Notes: generated from the sequence alone by a model not told the origin. Shown: positions 25,924-33,883, counted from the first letter of the stretch. The stretch: DNA of 64,000 nt from Halorientalis regularis (GCF_023698535.1 NZ_JALJCL010000010.1:112144-176143); one strand, 5' to 3'. Numbers and translations: made by a program.

Positions 25924-27042
25924 TCAGACCGCCTGCGCCGCGTCGTCCATGATCTCCAGAGCCTCCTTCAGCGTCTCCACGTCGACGGCGTAGGAGATGC
26001 GGGCGTAGCCCGTGCCGTGTTCGCCGAACGCGTCGCCCGGGACGACCACGACGCCGCGCTCGATCACTTCGTCGACGAATCCCTCGGGCACTCGCGGCAT
26101 CGCGTAGAACGCTCCTTCGGGCGTCGGACAGTCGAGGCCGATGTCGGCCAGGCCGTCCAGCAGCACGTCCCGGCGCTCCTCGAAGGCCCCCACCATCTCC
26201 TCGACTGGCTCCTGGGGACCCGAGAGGGCGGCCTCGGCGGCGTGCTGGGAGGCGGCGGTCGCGCAGGCCTGTCCGTACTGGTGGGCACGGAGCATCCGCT
26301 CGATCCGGCGCTCGCTGGCGGTGATCCAGCCCAGCCGCCAGCCCGTCATCGAGTAGGTCTTCGAGCACGCACCGACGACGGCGACGTTGTCCGTCTCCGC
26401 GAATTCCAGCGGTGAGCGGTGTTCACCCTCGAAGACGATGTGTTCGTACACCTCGTCGGAGAGACAGAGCACGTCGTGTTCGTCGGCGATGCGGGCGAAC
26501 TCGCGCATGTCCGCGGGCGACTGGACCGCACCCGTCGGATTCGCCGGGGAGTTCACGACGAACACCGCCGTGTCGTCTGTGATCGCTTCCTCGACGGTCG
26601 CCGGGTCCATCGTCAGGTCCTCGCGCAGGGGGACTGGTTTCGGATCGCCGCCCGCGATGTGGGTCAGCGCCTCGTAGGAGACGAAACCGGGGTCGGGGTA
26701 GATCACTTCGTCGCCCGGGTCGACGTGGGCCTCCAGCGCGATGTGGAGCGCTTCGCTGCCCCCGGCGGTCGCGACGACGTGTTCGGGGTCCACAGTCAGA
26801 CCGTAGTCCCGGTCGTACTTCGCCGAGATGGCGTCTCTGAGTTCCCGGGTCCCCTTGTTGGAGGTGTAGGCGTCGGCCTCGCCGGCCTCGATGGCGTCGA
26901 CGGCGGCCTCGCGGACGTGGTCGGGGGTGGGGAAGTCCGGCTGACCAAGCCCGAGGTTGATCGCGTCTTCGCCGGCGGCCTCGAACACCTCGCGGATGCC
27001 CGAGATCGACACCTGCTCGATCCGGTCGGAAAACTCCGTCAT
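25924..27042 (-). CDS. PLP-dependent class I/II aminotransferase
   Basis: 372 aa fold-type I aminotransferase, likely using aspartate or another amino acid with a 2-oxoacid. Motifs: NLGLGQPDFPTPDHV near the N-terminus, the substrate/PLP segment NSPANPTGAVQ, the PLP-phosphate stacking SDEVYEHIVF, and the Schiff-base Lys in GACSKTYSMTGWRLGW. The C-terminus includes the carboxylate-binding Arg region GYARISYAV. Length is normal. Substrate specificity cannot be assigned from sequence alone. It is followed by the UbiA gene (58 nt) and preceded, at 51 nt, by the ferritin-like gene on the same strand. Confidence 0.93.
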   Translation of the reverse strand: MTEFSDRIEQVSISGIREVFEAAGEDAINLGLGQPDFPTPDHVREAAVDAIEAGEADAYTSNKGTRELRDAISAKYDRDYGLTVDPEHVVATAGGSEALHIALEAHVDPGDEVIYPDPGFVSYEALTHIAGGDPKPVPLREDLTMDPATVEEAITDDTAVFVVNSPANPTGAVQSPADMREFARIADEHDVLCLSDEVYEHIVFEGEHRSPLEFAETDNVAVVGACSKTYSMTGWRLGWITASERRIERMLRAHQYGQACATAASQHAAEAALSGPQEPVEEMVGAFEERRDVLLDGLADIGLDCPTPEGAFYAMPRVPEGFVDEVIERGVVVVPGDAFGEHGTGYARISYAVDVETLKEALEIMDDAAQAV

Positions 27043-27093
27043 ACCCTACTCCGGGGGACCGATCCCGATAATGGTAGTGGATTCTAAAACAGC

Positions 27094-27549
27094 TCAGTCC
27101 TGCCGGTACTCCTTGCGGAACCCGCGGAACTCCGTCCGGTGAGCCTCCTCGTCCGCGAGGACCGTCACCGCGATGTCCTCGGTCACCGGATCGTTCGCGT
27201 CCTCGGCGGCGTCGATCAGTTTGCGGTAGGTCTCGATGGCGTCGTTCTCGGCGTCGAGCACGCCCTCGATCACGCTGAGTACGTCGGTGGAATCTTCGGG
27301 AGGCTGCAGCGAGTGCTGGCGCGCCTCGAACTCCGCCGAGCCCGGCGGGCGTGCGTCGAGCTGTTTCAGCCGCTGGCCGAGCATCTCGGCGTGGTTCAGC
27401 TCCTCTTGGATGTCGGCCTGGAGACTCGCTTTGACTTCCTCGGCGCTGACGCCGTCCAGCACGATGGAGTTCGTGAGGTAGTTCATCACGGTCTCGATCT
27501 CGTCGCTGTACGCCGTCTGCAGGAGGTTGATTACTTCGTCGTTCGTCAT
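27094..27549 (-). CDS. ferritin-like diiron domain protein
   Basis: 151 aa four-helix-bundle protein. Iron-binding-type residues appear as ExxH pairs: DEIETVMNY, then EELNHAEMLGQRL, ENDAIETYRKL and DEEAHRTEF. This order is characteristic of ferritin/bacterioferritin/Dps-like proteins that oxidise or store iron. The ATG at 27547-27549 is preferred to a GTG 11 codons earlier because a TATA-like CTAAGTAC lies about 25 nt before it. Storage as a cage versus another diiron oxidation role cannot be decided from sequence. Confidence 0.88.
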   Translation of the reverse strand: MTNDEVINLLQTAYSDEIETVMNYLTNSIVLDGVSAEEVKASLQADIQEELNHAEMLGQRLKQLDARPPGSAEFEARQHSLQPPEDSTDVLSVIEGVLDAENDAIETYRKLIDAAEDANDPVTEDIAVTVLADEEAHRTEFRGFRKEYRQD

Positions 27550-27609
27550 CGTTCCATCTTGGATCGCCGGGTACTTAGACACGAACCAAGCGGACAGAAG
27601 GGCTGGCTC

Positions 27610-27756
27610 TCAGTCGGTCGCCTCGTCGAGGTCCTCGATGTGCCCCCGCAAACGCTCCAGCGCCACGTCCGGGTTCATGTAGCCCTGATCGTACTCCTCG
27701 AAGACGGTCTCGGTTTCCGTGAGGAACGTCTCGACGGCTTCGTCCGTGTCGGTCAT
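27610..27756 (-). CDS. 48-aa acidic helical protein
   Basis: A 48-codon frame beginning MTDTDEAVETFLTETETVF and continuing EEYDQGYMNPDVALERLRGHIEDLDEATD. It is strongly acidic, predicted all-helical (two short helices), with GC-rich third positions as in neighbouring genes. Such small acidic proteins are frequent in haloarchaea and may be partners of larger proteins, but no function can be given. It lies 60 nt upstream of the ferritin-like gene and 49 nt downstream of the membrane protein gene ending at 27806, all on the minus strand. Confidence 0.7.
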   Translation of the reverse strand: MTDTDEAVETFLTETETVFEEYDQGYMNPDVALERLRGHIEDLDEATD

Positions 27757-27805
27757 GGAACACCGTCCGACTGGGAGCGGGGTGAAGGTTGCGAAGCGGA
27801 GCCGC

Positions 27806-28081
27806 TCACTCGCTGCCCAGCGTCAGTGACGCCAGGATCAACACCATCCCGCTTGAGACGACCACGGCCTGGACGAGCGCCGCCGACAGGAGGGAGGTGC
27901 CGAACAGCTGGTAGATCAGCCCTTCACAGATCGCGCCGACGCCGATGAACACGAACCCGACGGCGACGTACAGCATCGGATCGTTCCCACTCCGTCGGTA
28001 GCCGTGGAAGGCAAGCGCCGCAACTGCGAGGGCGAGCACGAGCGTGACGAGTTTGACGAGCAAAAAGGGAGCGTCGATCAT
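27806..28081 (-). CDS. DUF7521-like three-helix membrane protein
   Basis: 91 aa with three hydrophobic segments (FLLVKLVTLVLALAVAALAF, PMLYVAVGFVFIGVGAICEG, AALVQAVVVSSGMVLILASL). This pattern is often encoded just after an ArsR-type HTH gene in haloarchaea, and here its ATG overlaps the HTH stop (ATGA, 28078-28081), so translation is coupled. The protein may anchor a signal for the regulator or be its target; function unknown. The family name is from memory and should be treated as tentative. Confidence 0.75.
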   Translation of the reverse strand: MIDAPFLLVKLVTLVLALAVAALAFHGYRRSGNDPMLYVAVGFVFIGVGAICEGLIYQLFGTSLLSAALVQAVVVSSGMVLILASLTLGSE

Positions 28082-28437
28082 GTGCGATCCCTGAGGTTCG
28101 ACCAGAGGGCGGTGAAGTTGTCCGCGAGTTCGTCCCGCGTCGTGACCGATCCCTGGAGTTCGCCGTCGTCCATCTCGAGGTGAAGTTCCTCAAGCGTCGT
28201 CTCGTACTTCCGTCGGTGGGCCCCGTCGTCGTCCACGGTCGAGCGCTCGTCGACGAGTTCGTAGTCTTGGAGCGTCGAGACACGACGGTAGATCGTCGCG
28301 AGCGAAGCGTCACAGATATCGCTGAGGTCTTTCGCCGTCCGTGGCTCCTCGTCGGCCGCCAGCAGAATTCGCCGCGAGTAGTCGTCCGCGAGGAGCTGAA
28401 GAACATCGGCGATCGGCGCACGCTCGCCACCGTCCAT
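28078..28437 (-). CDS. ArsR-type winged-helix transcriptional regulator
   Basis: 119 aa. It starts at the ATG at 28435-28437 (MDGGERAPIADVLQLLAD); more upstream in-frame codons are unlikely. The HTH runs RRILLAADEEPRTAKDLSDICDASLATIYRRVSTLQDYELVDERS, followed by a wing and a C-terminal amphipathic helix. This is a typical haloarchaeal ArsR/HTH_20 regulator with no metal-binding Cys pair. It is coupled to the downstream membrane protein and divergent from the CPxC membrane protein at 28565, with an inverted repeat GCACT...AGTGC (28480-28502) between them. Confidence 0.85.
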   Translation of the reverse strand: MDGGERAPIADVLQLLADDYSRRILLAADEEPRTAKDLSDICDASLATIYRRVSTLQDYELVDERSTVDDDGAHRRKYETTLEELHLEMDDGELQGSVTTRDELADNFTALWSNLRDRT

Positions 28438-28479
28438 GACCTCACGTACACCACCCCCGGACAAAGGCCCAGCGGTTCG

Positions 28480-28502
28480 GCACTCACTGCCATTAGTAGT
28501 GC
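28480..28502. promoter_or_regulatory. inverted repeat in divergent HTH / CPIC-protein promoter region
   Basis: GCACT (28480-28484) and AGTGC (28498-28502) form a 5-bp inverted repeat with a 13-nt spacer in the 127-nt gap between the ArsR-type gene and the CPIC membrane protein. A TTTTAAAC element follows at once. It could be an operator for the adjacent regulator (inference). Confidence 0.25.
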
Positions 28503-28564
28503 GTGTTTTAAACAAGACTGCAAAGAGCCAGTTCGTTTTAGTCGGCCACTGGCGAACGAGGGGT

Positions 28565-29002
28565 ATGAACCGTTTCCGGACACGCGTCCTGAAGGCGCTG
28601 GCGGTGGGGACCGGCACGTTCGTGCTCTTCGGGGTCGTCACGGGATTGATCCCGAATCCCCTCTACGTCCGCATGGTCCCGCGGACGGGACTGGACTACC
28701 TGTTCCTGACGCTCACTGCGGGCGCGCTCGCCCTCTATACGTTCCAGCGAACGCCCGACGGCGACGACGGGGCTGCAGCCGCCGGGACCGCCCTGGGCTT
28801 TCTCGCGTTCGGTTGCCCGATCTGTAACGCCATCCTGCTGGCGCTGTTCAGCAGTTCCGCACTGATGACCTATCTCGACCCGCTCCGGCCGGTGCTCGGT
28901 GTCGTGAGCGTCGTCGTCTTCGCGGGACTCCTCTACGTTCGCTCCCGGCGATCCTGTGAGGACTGTGCCGGCTCGCGATCGGCGGGTTCGGGGGCCGACT
29001 GA
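28565..29002 (+). CDS. membrane protein with CPIC thiol motif
   Basis: 145 aa with about four hydrophobic segments. The third begins with FGCPICNAILLALF, placing a CxxC pair (Cys84, Cys87) at a membrane boundary. The C-terminus has another two Cys (SCEDC). I do not recognise a named family. The CxxC-in-helix layout recalls thiol-disulfide or metal-handling membrane proteins. It is the first of two plus-strand genes (next start is 5 nt after its stop). A TATA-like CGTTTTAG lies about 25 nt before the ATG at 28565. Neighbouring genes also carry thiol motifs. Confidence 0.75.
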   Translation: MNRFRTRVLKALAVGTGTFVLFGVVTGLIPNPLYVRMVPRTGLDYLFLTLTAGALALYTFQRTPDGDDGAAAAGTALGFLAFGCPICNAILLALFSSSALMTYLDPLRPVLGVVSVVVFAGLLYVRSRRSCEDCAGSRSAGSGAD

Positions 29003-29007
29003 GACCC

Positions 29008-29262
29008 ATGCCGGATTCGACTGGAGCGTCTGCCGACGGTTCGGACGCCCGGTGGCCGCTCGTGGCCGTCGGCGGTGCAGTGAGCCTCTGCTGTCTGTTC
29101 GCCGCGCCCACGGCGACCGGCGCCGCGGGCGGTGCCGTCGCGGGGGGCACGACGGCGGCGCTCGGCGGGGGTGTCATCCGCGTCGCGGTCTCGGCCCTGA
29201 CGGTCGGTCTCCTCGCCGTCGTGTGGCGACGACGCACCGACGCGAGCGGTTGTGAGCAGTAA
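29008..29262 (+). CDS. small two-helix membrane protein with Cys-Cys motif
   Basis: 84 aa: a polar N-terminus, a first hydrophobic segment containing SLCCLFAAP (Cys28-Cys29), a Gly/Ala/Thr-rich stretch, a second helix (VIRVAVSALTVGLLAVVWRRR), and a terminal Cys (SGCEQ). A paired Cys inside the first helix is seen in small heavy-metal transport proteins, but similarity is too weak for an assignment. It is probably co-transcribed with the CPIC membrane protein 5 nt upstream and is convergent with the DsbA-like operon (34-nt gap to 29296). Confidence 0.65.
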   Translation: MPDSTGASADGSDARWPLVAVGGAVSLCCLFAAPTATGAAGGAVAGGTTAALGGGVIRVAVSALTVGLLAVVWRRRTDASGCEQ

Positions 29263-29295
29263 GGTCGTCGGTCAGGTCGGTTTCGTGCCCGTCGC

Positions 29296-29841
29296 TTACT
29301 CGCCGCCGGTCGCAGACGGGATCGTACACCGACGGGGATCACCGAGCCGGGAGAGGTAGGCCACGAGGAGGAGGAGACCGGCCAGACGGAGGAGGTTCCC
29401 GTCGAAGGGCAGCATCGAGAGTGCACCGACGAATCCGAGCGTGCCGAGGAGGCCGGCCCCACAGCTCGCACAGCCCGAGGCGAGGAGCCCGGGAAGGACG
29501 CTGGACAGTCCGCGAGCGCTCGTGCCCCCAGCGTGACGGATGCGGCCGATTGCCGTCGTGAGGGCGATCCCGGTCAAAACGGCGTAGACGACGATCAGGC
29601 CGAGCGCGACCGCGCCGACCGACTGGTAGGTGTTCGCAGTGAGTGCGACGATCGCCTCGTCGAGGTAGCCCAGATCCGTCGTGAGCATCTGCATCGAGTA
29701 GGTCGGAAACGACGACAGAATCAATAGGGCGTACGTCACGGCGGCGAACGCGAACGTGGCTACCGTCCGCCCGGTGGAAGTGAACGGATACCCGAAGGCC
29801 GCGACGAACCGCGAGATGTGGGCGTCGACGGCGTCGTTCAT
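29296..29841 (-). CDS. membrane protein with CASC thiol motif
   Basis: 181 aa with about four or five hydrophobic segments. A helix start reads SGCASCGAGLLGTLGF (Cys124, Cys127), and another Cys lies near the C-terminus (RRCTIP). The arrangement parallels the CPIC protein at 28565 on the opposite strand. Its ATG overlaps the stop of the DsbA-like gene (ATGA, 29838-29841), so both are translated together. This suggests that the periplasmic thioredoxin-fold protein and this membrane protein form a thiol relay. Family not recognised; possible link to disulfide exchange or metal (Cu, Hg) transfer is inference. Confidence 0.75.
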   Translation of the reverse strand: MNDAVDAHISRFVAAFGYPFTSTGRTVATFAFAAVTYALLILSSFPTYSMQMLTTDLGYLDEAIVALTANTYQSVGAVALGLIVVYAVLTGIALTTAIGRIRHAGGTSARGLSSVLPGLLASGCASCGAGLLGTLGFVGALSMLPFDGNLLRLAGLLLLVAYLSRLGDPRRCTIPSATGGE

Positions 29842-30590
29842 GCGTTTTTCACTTTGGAGATGGCCGAGTCGAAGCGCTCGTAGGGCTGTGCGCCGACGAT
29901 TTTCCCCGCCTTGTCGGACTCGCGATTGTAGAGGACGAACGCCGGCGAGCCGCGGATCCCGTACTGGGACGCCTGCTGAACGTCCGTTTCGATCGCTGCC
30001 TCGATCTCGGTGCCGTGGCTGTCCAGACACGTCTCGACGGCGTCGGCGTCGACACCCTCGACATTCGCCGTGATTTCCAGGAGATTCTCCGCGGACGCCC
30101 AGCCGGAGTTTTTCTCCCCCTGTGCGTCGAACACCGCCGAGTGCCAGTCGAGGTACCGGGCGGCGTCCCCACCGCGGACCTGTCGCCAGACACACCGATC
30201 CATCACCGCAGCGGTCATCGACGACTCGGAGAGGTAGGGGTACTGGATGAACACGAAGCGGACAGTCCCCGGCCGGACGTGGTTCTCGACGATCTTCGGG
30301 AAGGAGTCTGCCTCGAACCGGCGACAGAACGGGCACTGGTAGTCGCTCCAGTAGTACACGTCGACCGGGGCGTCCATCTCGCCCATGATCGGGTGGCCCC
30401 CGAGTTCGATCCCGAGGCCGGTCGTCTCGGACCTGCTGTGAAACTGCGTGCGGTTCGATTCACTCGAGGTCGGTTCGGCGCTGTCGGAATCGAGTCGTGA
30501 GGCACCGTAAACGACACCCCCGCCGGCGACGAGCGTGCCGATGCCGCCCAGCATGGCTCGTCGTGTCGTCGACGAATCCGGACCGTCCAT
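29838..30590 (-). CDS. DsbA-family thioredoxin-fold protein, Tat-exported
   Basis: 250 aa. The N-terminus has a twin-arginine signal TTRRAMLGGIGTLVAGGG with no obvious lipobox Cys. After a Ser/Glu-rich linker, the thioredoxin fold begins GHPIMGEMDAPVDVYYWSDY with active site CPFC (Cys86, Cys89), an inserted helical region, and the cis-Pro loop GIRGSPAFVLY. DsbA-like enzymes catalyse disulfide formation or exchange outside the membrane. The ATG at 30588-30590 gives a good Tat signal; a Met nine codons earlier is possible. It is the first gene of a two-gene operon with the CASC membrane protein, and a 25-bp palindrome lies 38 nt upstream. Confidence 0.9.
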   Translation of the reverse strand: MDGPDSSTTRRAMLGGIGTLVAGGGVVYGASRLDSDSAEPTSSESNRTQFHSRSETTGLGIELGGHPIMGEMDAPVDVYYWSDYQCPFCRRFEADSFPKIVENHVRPGTVRFVFIQYPYLSESSMTAAVMDRCVWRQVRGGDAARYLDWHSAVFDAQGEKNSGWASAENLLEITANVEGVDADAVETCLDSHGTEIEAAIETDVQQASQYGIRGSPAFVLYNRESDKAGKIVGAQPYERFDSAISKVKNA

Positions 30591-30627
30591 GCGTCCTGGT
30601 CGTGGTGGAGCCCACATAGTGCGTGCG

Positions 30628-30652
30628 GCGATTTGCTGAGCCTGCAAATCGC
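30628..30652. promoter_or_regulatory. 25-bp palindrome upstream of the DsbA-like gene
   Basis: Perfect 9-bp arms GCGATTTGC (30628-30636) and GCAAATCGC (30644-30652) with a 7-nt spacer TGAGCCT, located 38 nt before the DsbA-like start and within its promoter region. Suits binding of a dimeric regulator; identity unknown. Confidence 0.5.
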
Positions 30653-30794
30653 GAGGTCCTTCGCCGGTGGCTCCCGAGAAGTGGCCGACCGACCATCGCT
30701 CGTGTCCCGCCAGCGAGCGGTTCCGAGACCAGTCGCTGGCGAGTGGGAGCGGTTCGGGAGGGGTGTTATTACGACTCGCGGTGGTTGGTAGCGT

Positions 30795-31244
30795 ATGCAG
30801 GGGCTCCGATGGGTCCAGCTCAGTTCGAAGGAACGGGACGCGTTCCTCGGCGACGGTGGCACGGGCGTGCTATCGTTCTCGACACCACCCGAAGAGCCAC
30901 CGTGGCTGCTCCCGATATCTTACGGGTACGACGCGAACACGGGGCTGTTGTACTTCAGTCTCTCGTTCCCGGCGGGTTCGACGAAGTCGGCGGTCGTCGA
31001 CGGCCCGGTCGCGTTCGCGACACACGAGGAGACACCTGACGGCTGGCGAAGCGTCGTCGCCGTGGGCACGCTGGAAGAGGTGGCCGACATGCCCTACGAA
31101 TCGAGCGCCGTGCAGGGGCTGTGGACGGTGGAGATCCCGGCGGTCGATATCTTCGATCGGCCACGCGAGGAGGTTACGTTCCGGGACTTCGTGCTGGATC
31201 CGGAGACGATAACAGGTCGAAAGGAAGTCCAGACCGAAGGCTAA
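30795..31244 (+). CDS. pyridoxamine 5'-phosphate oxidase-family FMN-binding protein
   Basis: 149 aa split-barrel flavin-binding protein. Typical elements are GTGVLSFSTPPEEPPWLLPISYGYD, LLYFSLSFPAGSTKSA and the strand pattern PVAFATHE...WRSVVAVGTLEEV. Family members bind FMN, F420 or haem and reduce or sense small molecules; they rarely make PLP. No cofactor-specific residue can be assigned. The protein has no signal peptide. It is divergent from the DsbA-like operon with a 204-nt gap. TATA position is unclear; a GTTATTACG lies near 30765-30773, about 27 nt before the ATG. Confidence 0.88.
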   Translation: MQGLRWVQLSSKERDAFLGDGGTGVLSFSTPPEEPPWLLPISYGYDANTGLLYFSLSFPAGSTKSAVVDGPVAFATHEETPDGWRSVVAVGTLEEVADMPYESSAVQGLWTVEIPAVDIFDRPREEVTFRDFVLDPETITGRKEVQTEG

Positions 31245-31278
31245 TCCGGGTCGACTGCTGGCGTCGGCCCGGGAAGTC

Positions 31279-32010
31279 TCACTGGAAGCCGATGGGCTGG
31301 GCCTGCGAACTCTCGTCGCCGGCCTGTCCCATCTGCTGGGCGAGTTGCTGGCGCGCGTTGGCGATCTCTTCGGCCTGATCGACCAGTTTCTGGGTGTCGA
31401 CTTCGATCCCTGCGACGGGTGCGATGGCGTCGATCAGGAGCGTGCGGGCGGCCTCGGGATCGGGGAACTGGGCGTTGGATTCGACGACGAACCCGAGCCC
31501 GTCGAGGTCGTCCTGTTCGGCTCGCGAGAGCAGGTTGCCGGTGGGCCCGCTGATGAGACCGCTCTGTGGCGGAGCGGGGATGTCGTACTCCTCCAGCAAG
31601 TCGCCGGCATCGCCGGTCGCGATTCCGTGGAGTTTCGGCGGCCCGTCTTTCTCGGCCGGGAGGCCGCTGAGATACAGCGGCAGGGCGTCCTGCTCGTCGA
31701 TCCAGCCCGAGAGGCAGGCCGCGAACTCCGTGGCGTCGCTGGGGGAGACGGGCACGTCGCTCTGGAGGGCGAGCAGGTCCCGCTCGTGATCGGCGTAGAT
31801 CCGGACAGGCGGTTCGACGGTGGGGTCGCCCTCGTGGTAGACGGCCACGTCGGGCAGTCCCGCACACCGACAGGATGCGTAGTAGCTCATGTCGAACGTG
31901 TCGACGAGGTGGTCGGTCGCGATCTTCCCGACGAGCCCGACGCCCGGCAGCCCTTCGATCAGGACCGGGGACTCCAGCGAGCGGTCGTCGTGGACTTCTA
32001 CGTGTGCCAT
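31279..32010 (-). CDS. PAC2-family (proteasome assembly chaperone-like) protein
   Basis: 243 aa. It begins MAHVEVHDDRSLESPVLIEGLPGVGLVGKIA, the PAC2 hallmark GLPGVGLVGKxxxxHL. Middle parts include PLYLSGLPAE and GLISGPTGNLLS. A C-terminal helical, Gln-rich tail (QAEEIANARQQLAQQMGQAG) follows. PAC2 proteins relate to eukaryotic proteasome assembly chaperones, but the archaeal function is not settled. It lies 12.6 kb from pan, so no operon link. It is convergent with the PPOX-type gene (34-nt gap). Confidence 0.9.
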   Translation of the reverse strand: MAHVEVHDDRSLESPVLIEGLPGVGLVGKIATDHLVDTFDMSYYASCRCAGLPDVAVYHEGDPTVEPPVRIYADHERDLLALQSDVPVSPSDATEFAACLSGWIDEQDALPLYLSGLPAEKDGPPKLHGIATGDAGDLLEEYDIPAPPQSGLISGPTGNLLSRAEQDDLDGLGFVVESNAQFPDPEAARTLLIDAIAPVAGIEVDTQKLVDQAEEIANARQQLAQQMGQAGDESSQAQPIGFQ

Positions 32011-32223
32011 GGCCGACCTTGGAACGGGAGTGAGTAAAAAGTCCGTGGGCCGTCGCCGTCCGGCGGTCGGGTGTCGGATCGCCGGCCAGTGCCCTCGACG
32101 GCCGTGTAGGCGTTCTGTGCGCGAAGAATTCCACGAATATTATGTGGAATTGGGTAGAATTGCCGGGTGATGATACTCGGGGAACGGGATCCGGAAGTGA
32201 AAGCGGGGGTACAGGATGTTGAT

Positions 32224-33087
32224 ATGTCCGGGCAGACGGTGCTGGTGACCGGGTCGACGAACGGCCTCGGTCGGCAGGCCGCTGTGGCGATGGGACGGCT
32301 CGGGGCCGACGTGATCGTCCACGGACGCGACCAGGCAGCCGGTGAGAGCGCCGTGCAGGAACTGGAGGGACTCGGCTCGGACGCCCAGTTCGTCTCGGCC
32401 GACTACACCGACGTGACGGCGGTCCGAGAGATGGCCGCCGAGGTCGAGACGGCCGTCGACGAGATCGACGTCCTCTGTAACAACGCCGGCGGACTGTTCG
32501 AGGACGGCGAGCGGACCGACCTGGGCGTGGACCTGAACTTCCACATCAACCACCTCTCGCCGTTCCTGCTGACGACGGAGTTGCTCGACACGCTCGCGTC
32601 GGACGCCCGGGTCATCACGACGGCGTCCATCGGTCACCGCGTCTCCTCGCTGAACCTCGACGCCCTGATCGAACCCGGTCCGTTCTCGGAGTGGGCGGCC
32701 TACTGCCAGTCGAAGCTGGCGAACATTCACTTCTCGAACGAACTCGCCCGGCGACTGGACAACGCCGGGAGCGACGTGACCTCGAACTCCTTCCACCCCG
32801 GCATCATTCCCGGGAGCGAATTCTCGCGTGCGCTCCCGGGCCCGATCCAGCAGTTCGGCGACCTGCTCGACGACGTGCCACTGACCGACTCGCCCGAGGA
32901 CGGCGCGGCCACCATGGCCTACCTCGCCGCGTCCGGAGACGTCGAGGGAGACACCGGGAAGTACTACGCACGTTGTCGCAAGCGCCGCCCCGCACCCGAC
33001 GCCCGCGACGAGACGGCCCAGCGCGACCTCTGGAAGCGTAGCGCCGACCTGCTGGGCATCGAGGAACCGCTCGCCGACTACGCCTGA
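32224..33087 (+). CDS. short-chain dehydrogenase/reductase (SDR) family oxidoreductase
   Basis: 287 aa. NAD(P)-binding motif TGSTNGLG (residues 9-16) after MSGQTVLV, NNAG, and the catalytic Ser/Tyr/Lys set with TASIGHRVS and YCQSK. Layout resembles retinol-dehydrogenase/WW-oxidoreductase-like SDRs that act on alcohol or ketone substrates; the substrate is unknown. The ATG at 32224 gives MSGQTVLVTGSTNG, the best start; a Met 19 codons earlier is possible but leads to a non-homologous extension. Upstream, about 210 nt separate it from the divergent PAC2 gene, with AT-rich stretches near 32125-32160. Confidence 0.9.
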   Translation: MSGQTVLVTGSTNGLGRQAAVAMGRLGADVIVHGRDQAAGESAVQELEGLGSDAQFVSADYTDVTAVREMAAEVETAVDEIDVLCNNAGGLFEDGERTDLGVDLNFHINHLSPFLLTTELLDTLASDARVITTASIGHRVSSLNLDALIEPGPFSEWAAYCQSKLANIHFSNELARRLDNAGSDVTSNSFHPGIIPGSEFSRALPGPIQQFGDLLDDVPLTDSPEDGAATMAYLAASGDVEGDTGKYYARCRKRRPAPDARDETAQRDLWKRSADLLGIEEPLADYA

Positions 33088-33126
33088 CGAGCCCAGGGTT
33101 TTCCGTGCGAACGTGGACGTGCCGGT

Positions 33127-33456
33127 ATGCGTGGGAACCGCGGTCCCGTCGCCGGCCCGTTCGTGGTGATCCTCGCCGGGGTCGTCATCGCCGCCGTGCC
33201 GCTCCTGTTCGGGGATATCCTCGCCGTCTTCGGAGCCGACGGCGCGCCGGCGGTGGGCCTCGGAATCGGTGGTGCGCTCGTCCTCGTCGGCGTGGCCGCC
33301 CACCTCCAGCCCTCGTTCACGACCGAACTCGGTGTGGTCGCCATCGTCCTCTCGCTGCTGTCGGTGTTCGGCGCGCTGGGCGGCCTCGTCGGCGGCCTCC
33401 TGCTCGGCGTCGTGGGCGGGAGCCTCTGTGTCGCCTGGCAGCCGTCGACGGAGTGA
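33127..33456 (+). CDS. DUF6114-like small membrane protein
   Basis: 109 aa with four hydrophobic segments, Gly-rich (VVILAGVVIAAVPLLF, GLGIGGALVLVGVAAHL, LGVVAIVLSLLSVFGALGG, LVGGLLLGVVGGSLCVAW). The closing GGxLGxxGGxLxxxW pattern is that of small actinobacterial and haloarchaeal membrane proteins of the DUF6114 type; the family name is tentative. Function unknown. It lies 39 nt downstream of the SDR gene and might be co-transcribed. Confidence 0.75.
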   Translation: MRGNRGPVAGPFVVILAGVVIAAVPLLFGDILAVFGADGAPAVGLGIGGALVLVGVAAHLQPSFTTELGVVAIVLSLLSVFGALGGLVGGLLLGVVGGSLCVAWQPSTE

Positions 33457-33522
33457 CCGGGCCGGCCGGGACCGCCCCCGAGCCGCGAGAGGGTTTTGTG
33501 TCTCGGCCTCGTCGCGTCCCGT

Positions 33523-33807
33523 ATGGGTTCGATCACCCTCTTCACCACGTCGGAGTACGAACCGCAGGCGTTCGACGCCGTTCTGTTCCGGGACGGACTG
33601 GTCGTCTGCGTGCGAGCGGACGAGGAGTCGGTCCGGCTGGTCCCCATCGACAAAGTCAACCACGTCGACGGCGACGCCGAAGACGTTCTCGTCGAGACCG
33701 AGATCCCCGAATCGTTCTACGGCGGGGCCGAGTACGGCTTCGCCGAGGTCGAGCAGTTCCCCGACCTGCAGGCCCACCTCGAAGACATCGAGCGCGAAGC
33801 GTACTGA
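33523..33807 (+). CDS. conserved small haloarchaeal protein
   Basis: 94 aa soluble acidic protein starting MGSITLFTTSEYEPQAF. Content: predicted beta strands with FDAVLFRDGLVVCVRADEESVRLVPIDKVNHVDG, then VLVETEIPESFYGGAEYGFAEVEQF and a C-terminal helix. A beta-sandwich or PRC-barrel-like fold is possible. The ATG at 33523 is preferred to an earlier in-frame start whose product is not protein-like. I do not recognise the family. It lies between the DUF6114-like gene and the RNA methyltransferase, all on the plus strand. Confidence 0.75.
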   Translation: MGSITLFTTSEYEPQAFDAVLFRDGLVVCVRADEESVRLVPIDKVNHVDGDAEDVLVETEIPESFYGGAEYGFAEVEQFPDLQAHLEDIEREAY

Positions 33808-33883
33808 CCGCGCACTCCCCGCTGGTCGAGTCGCCCGGGCCGGATGGCCGACGTTTTTACCGCCGGGAGCGAACGGACGGCCG

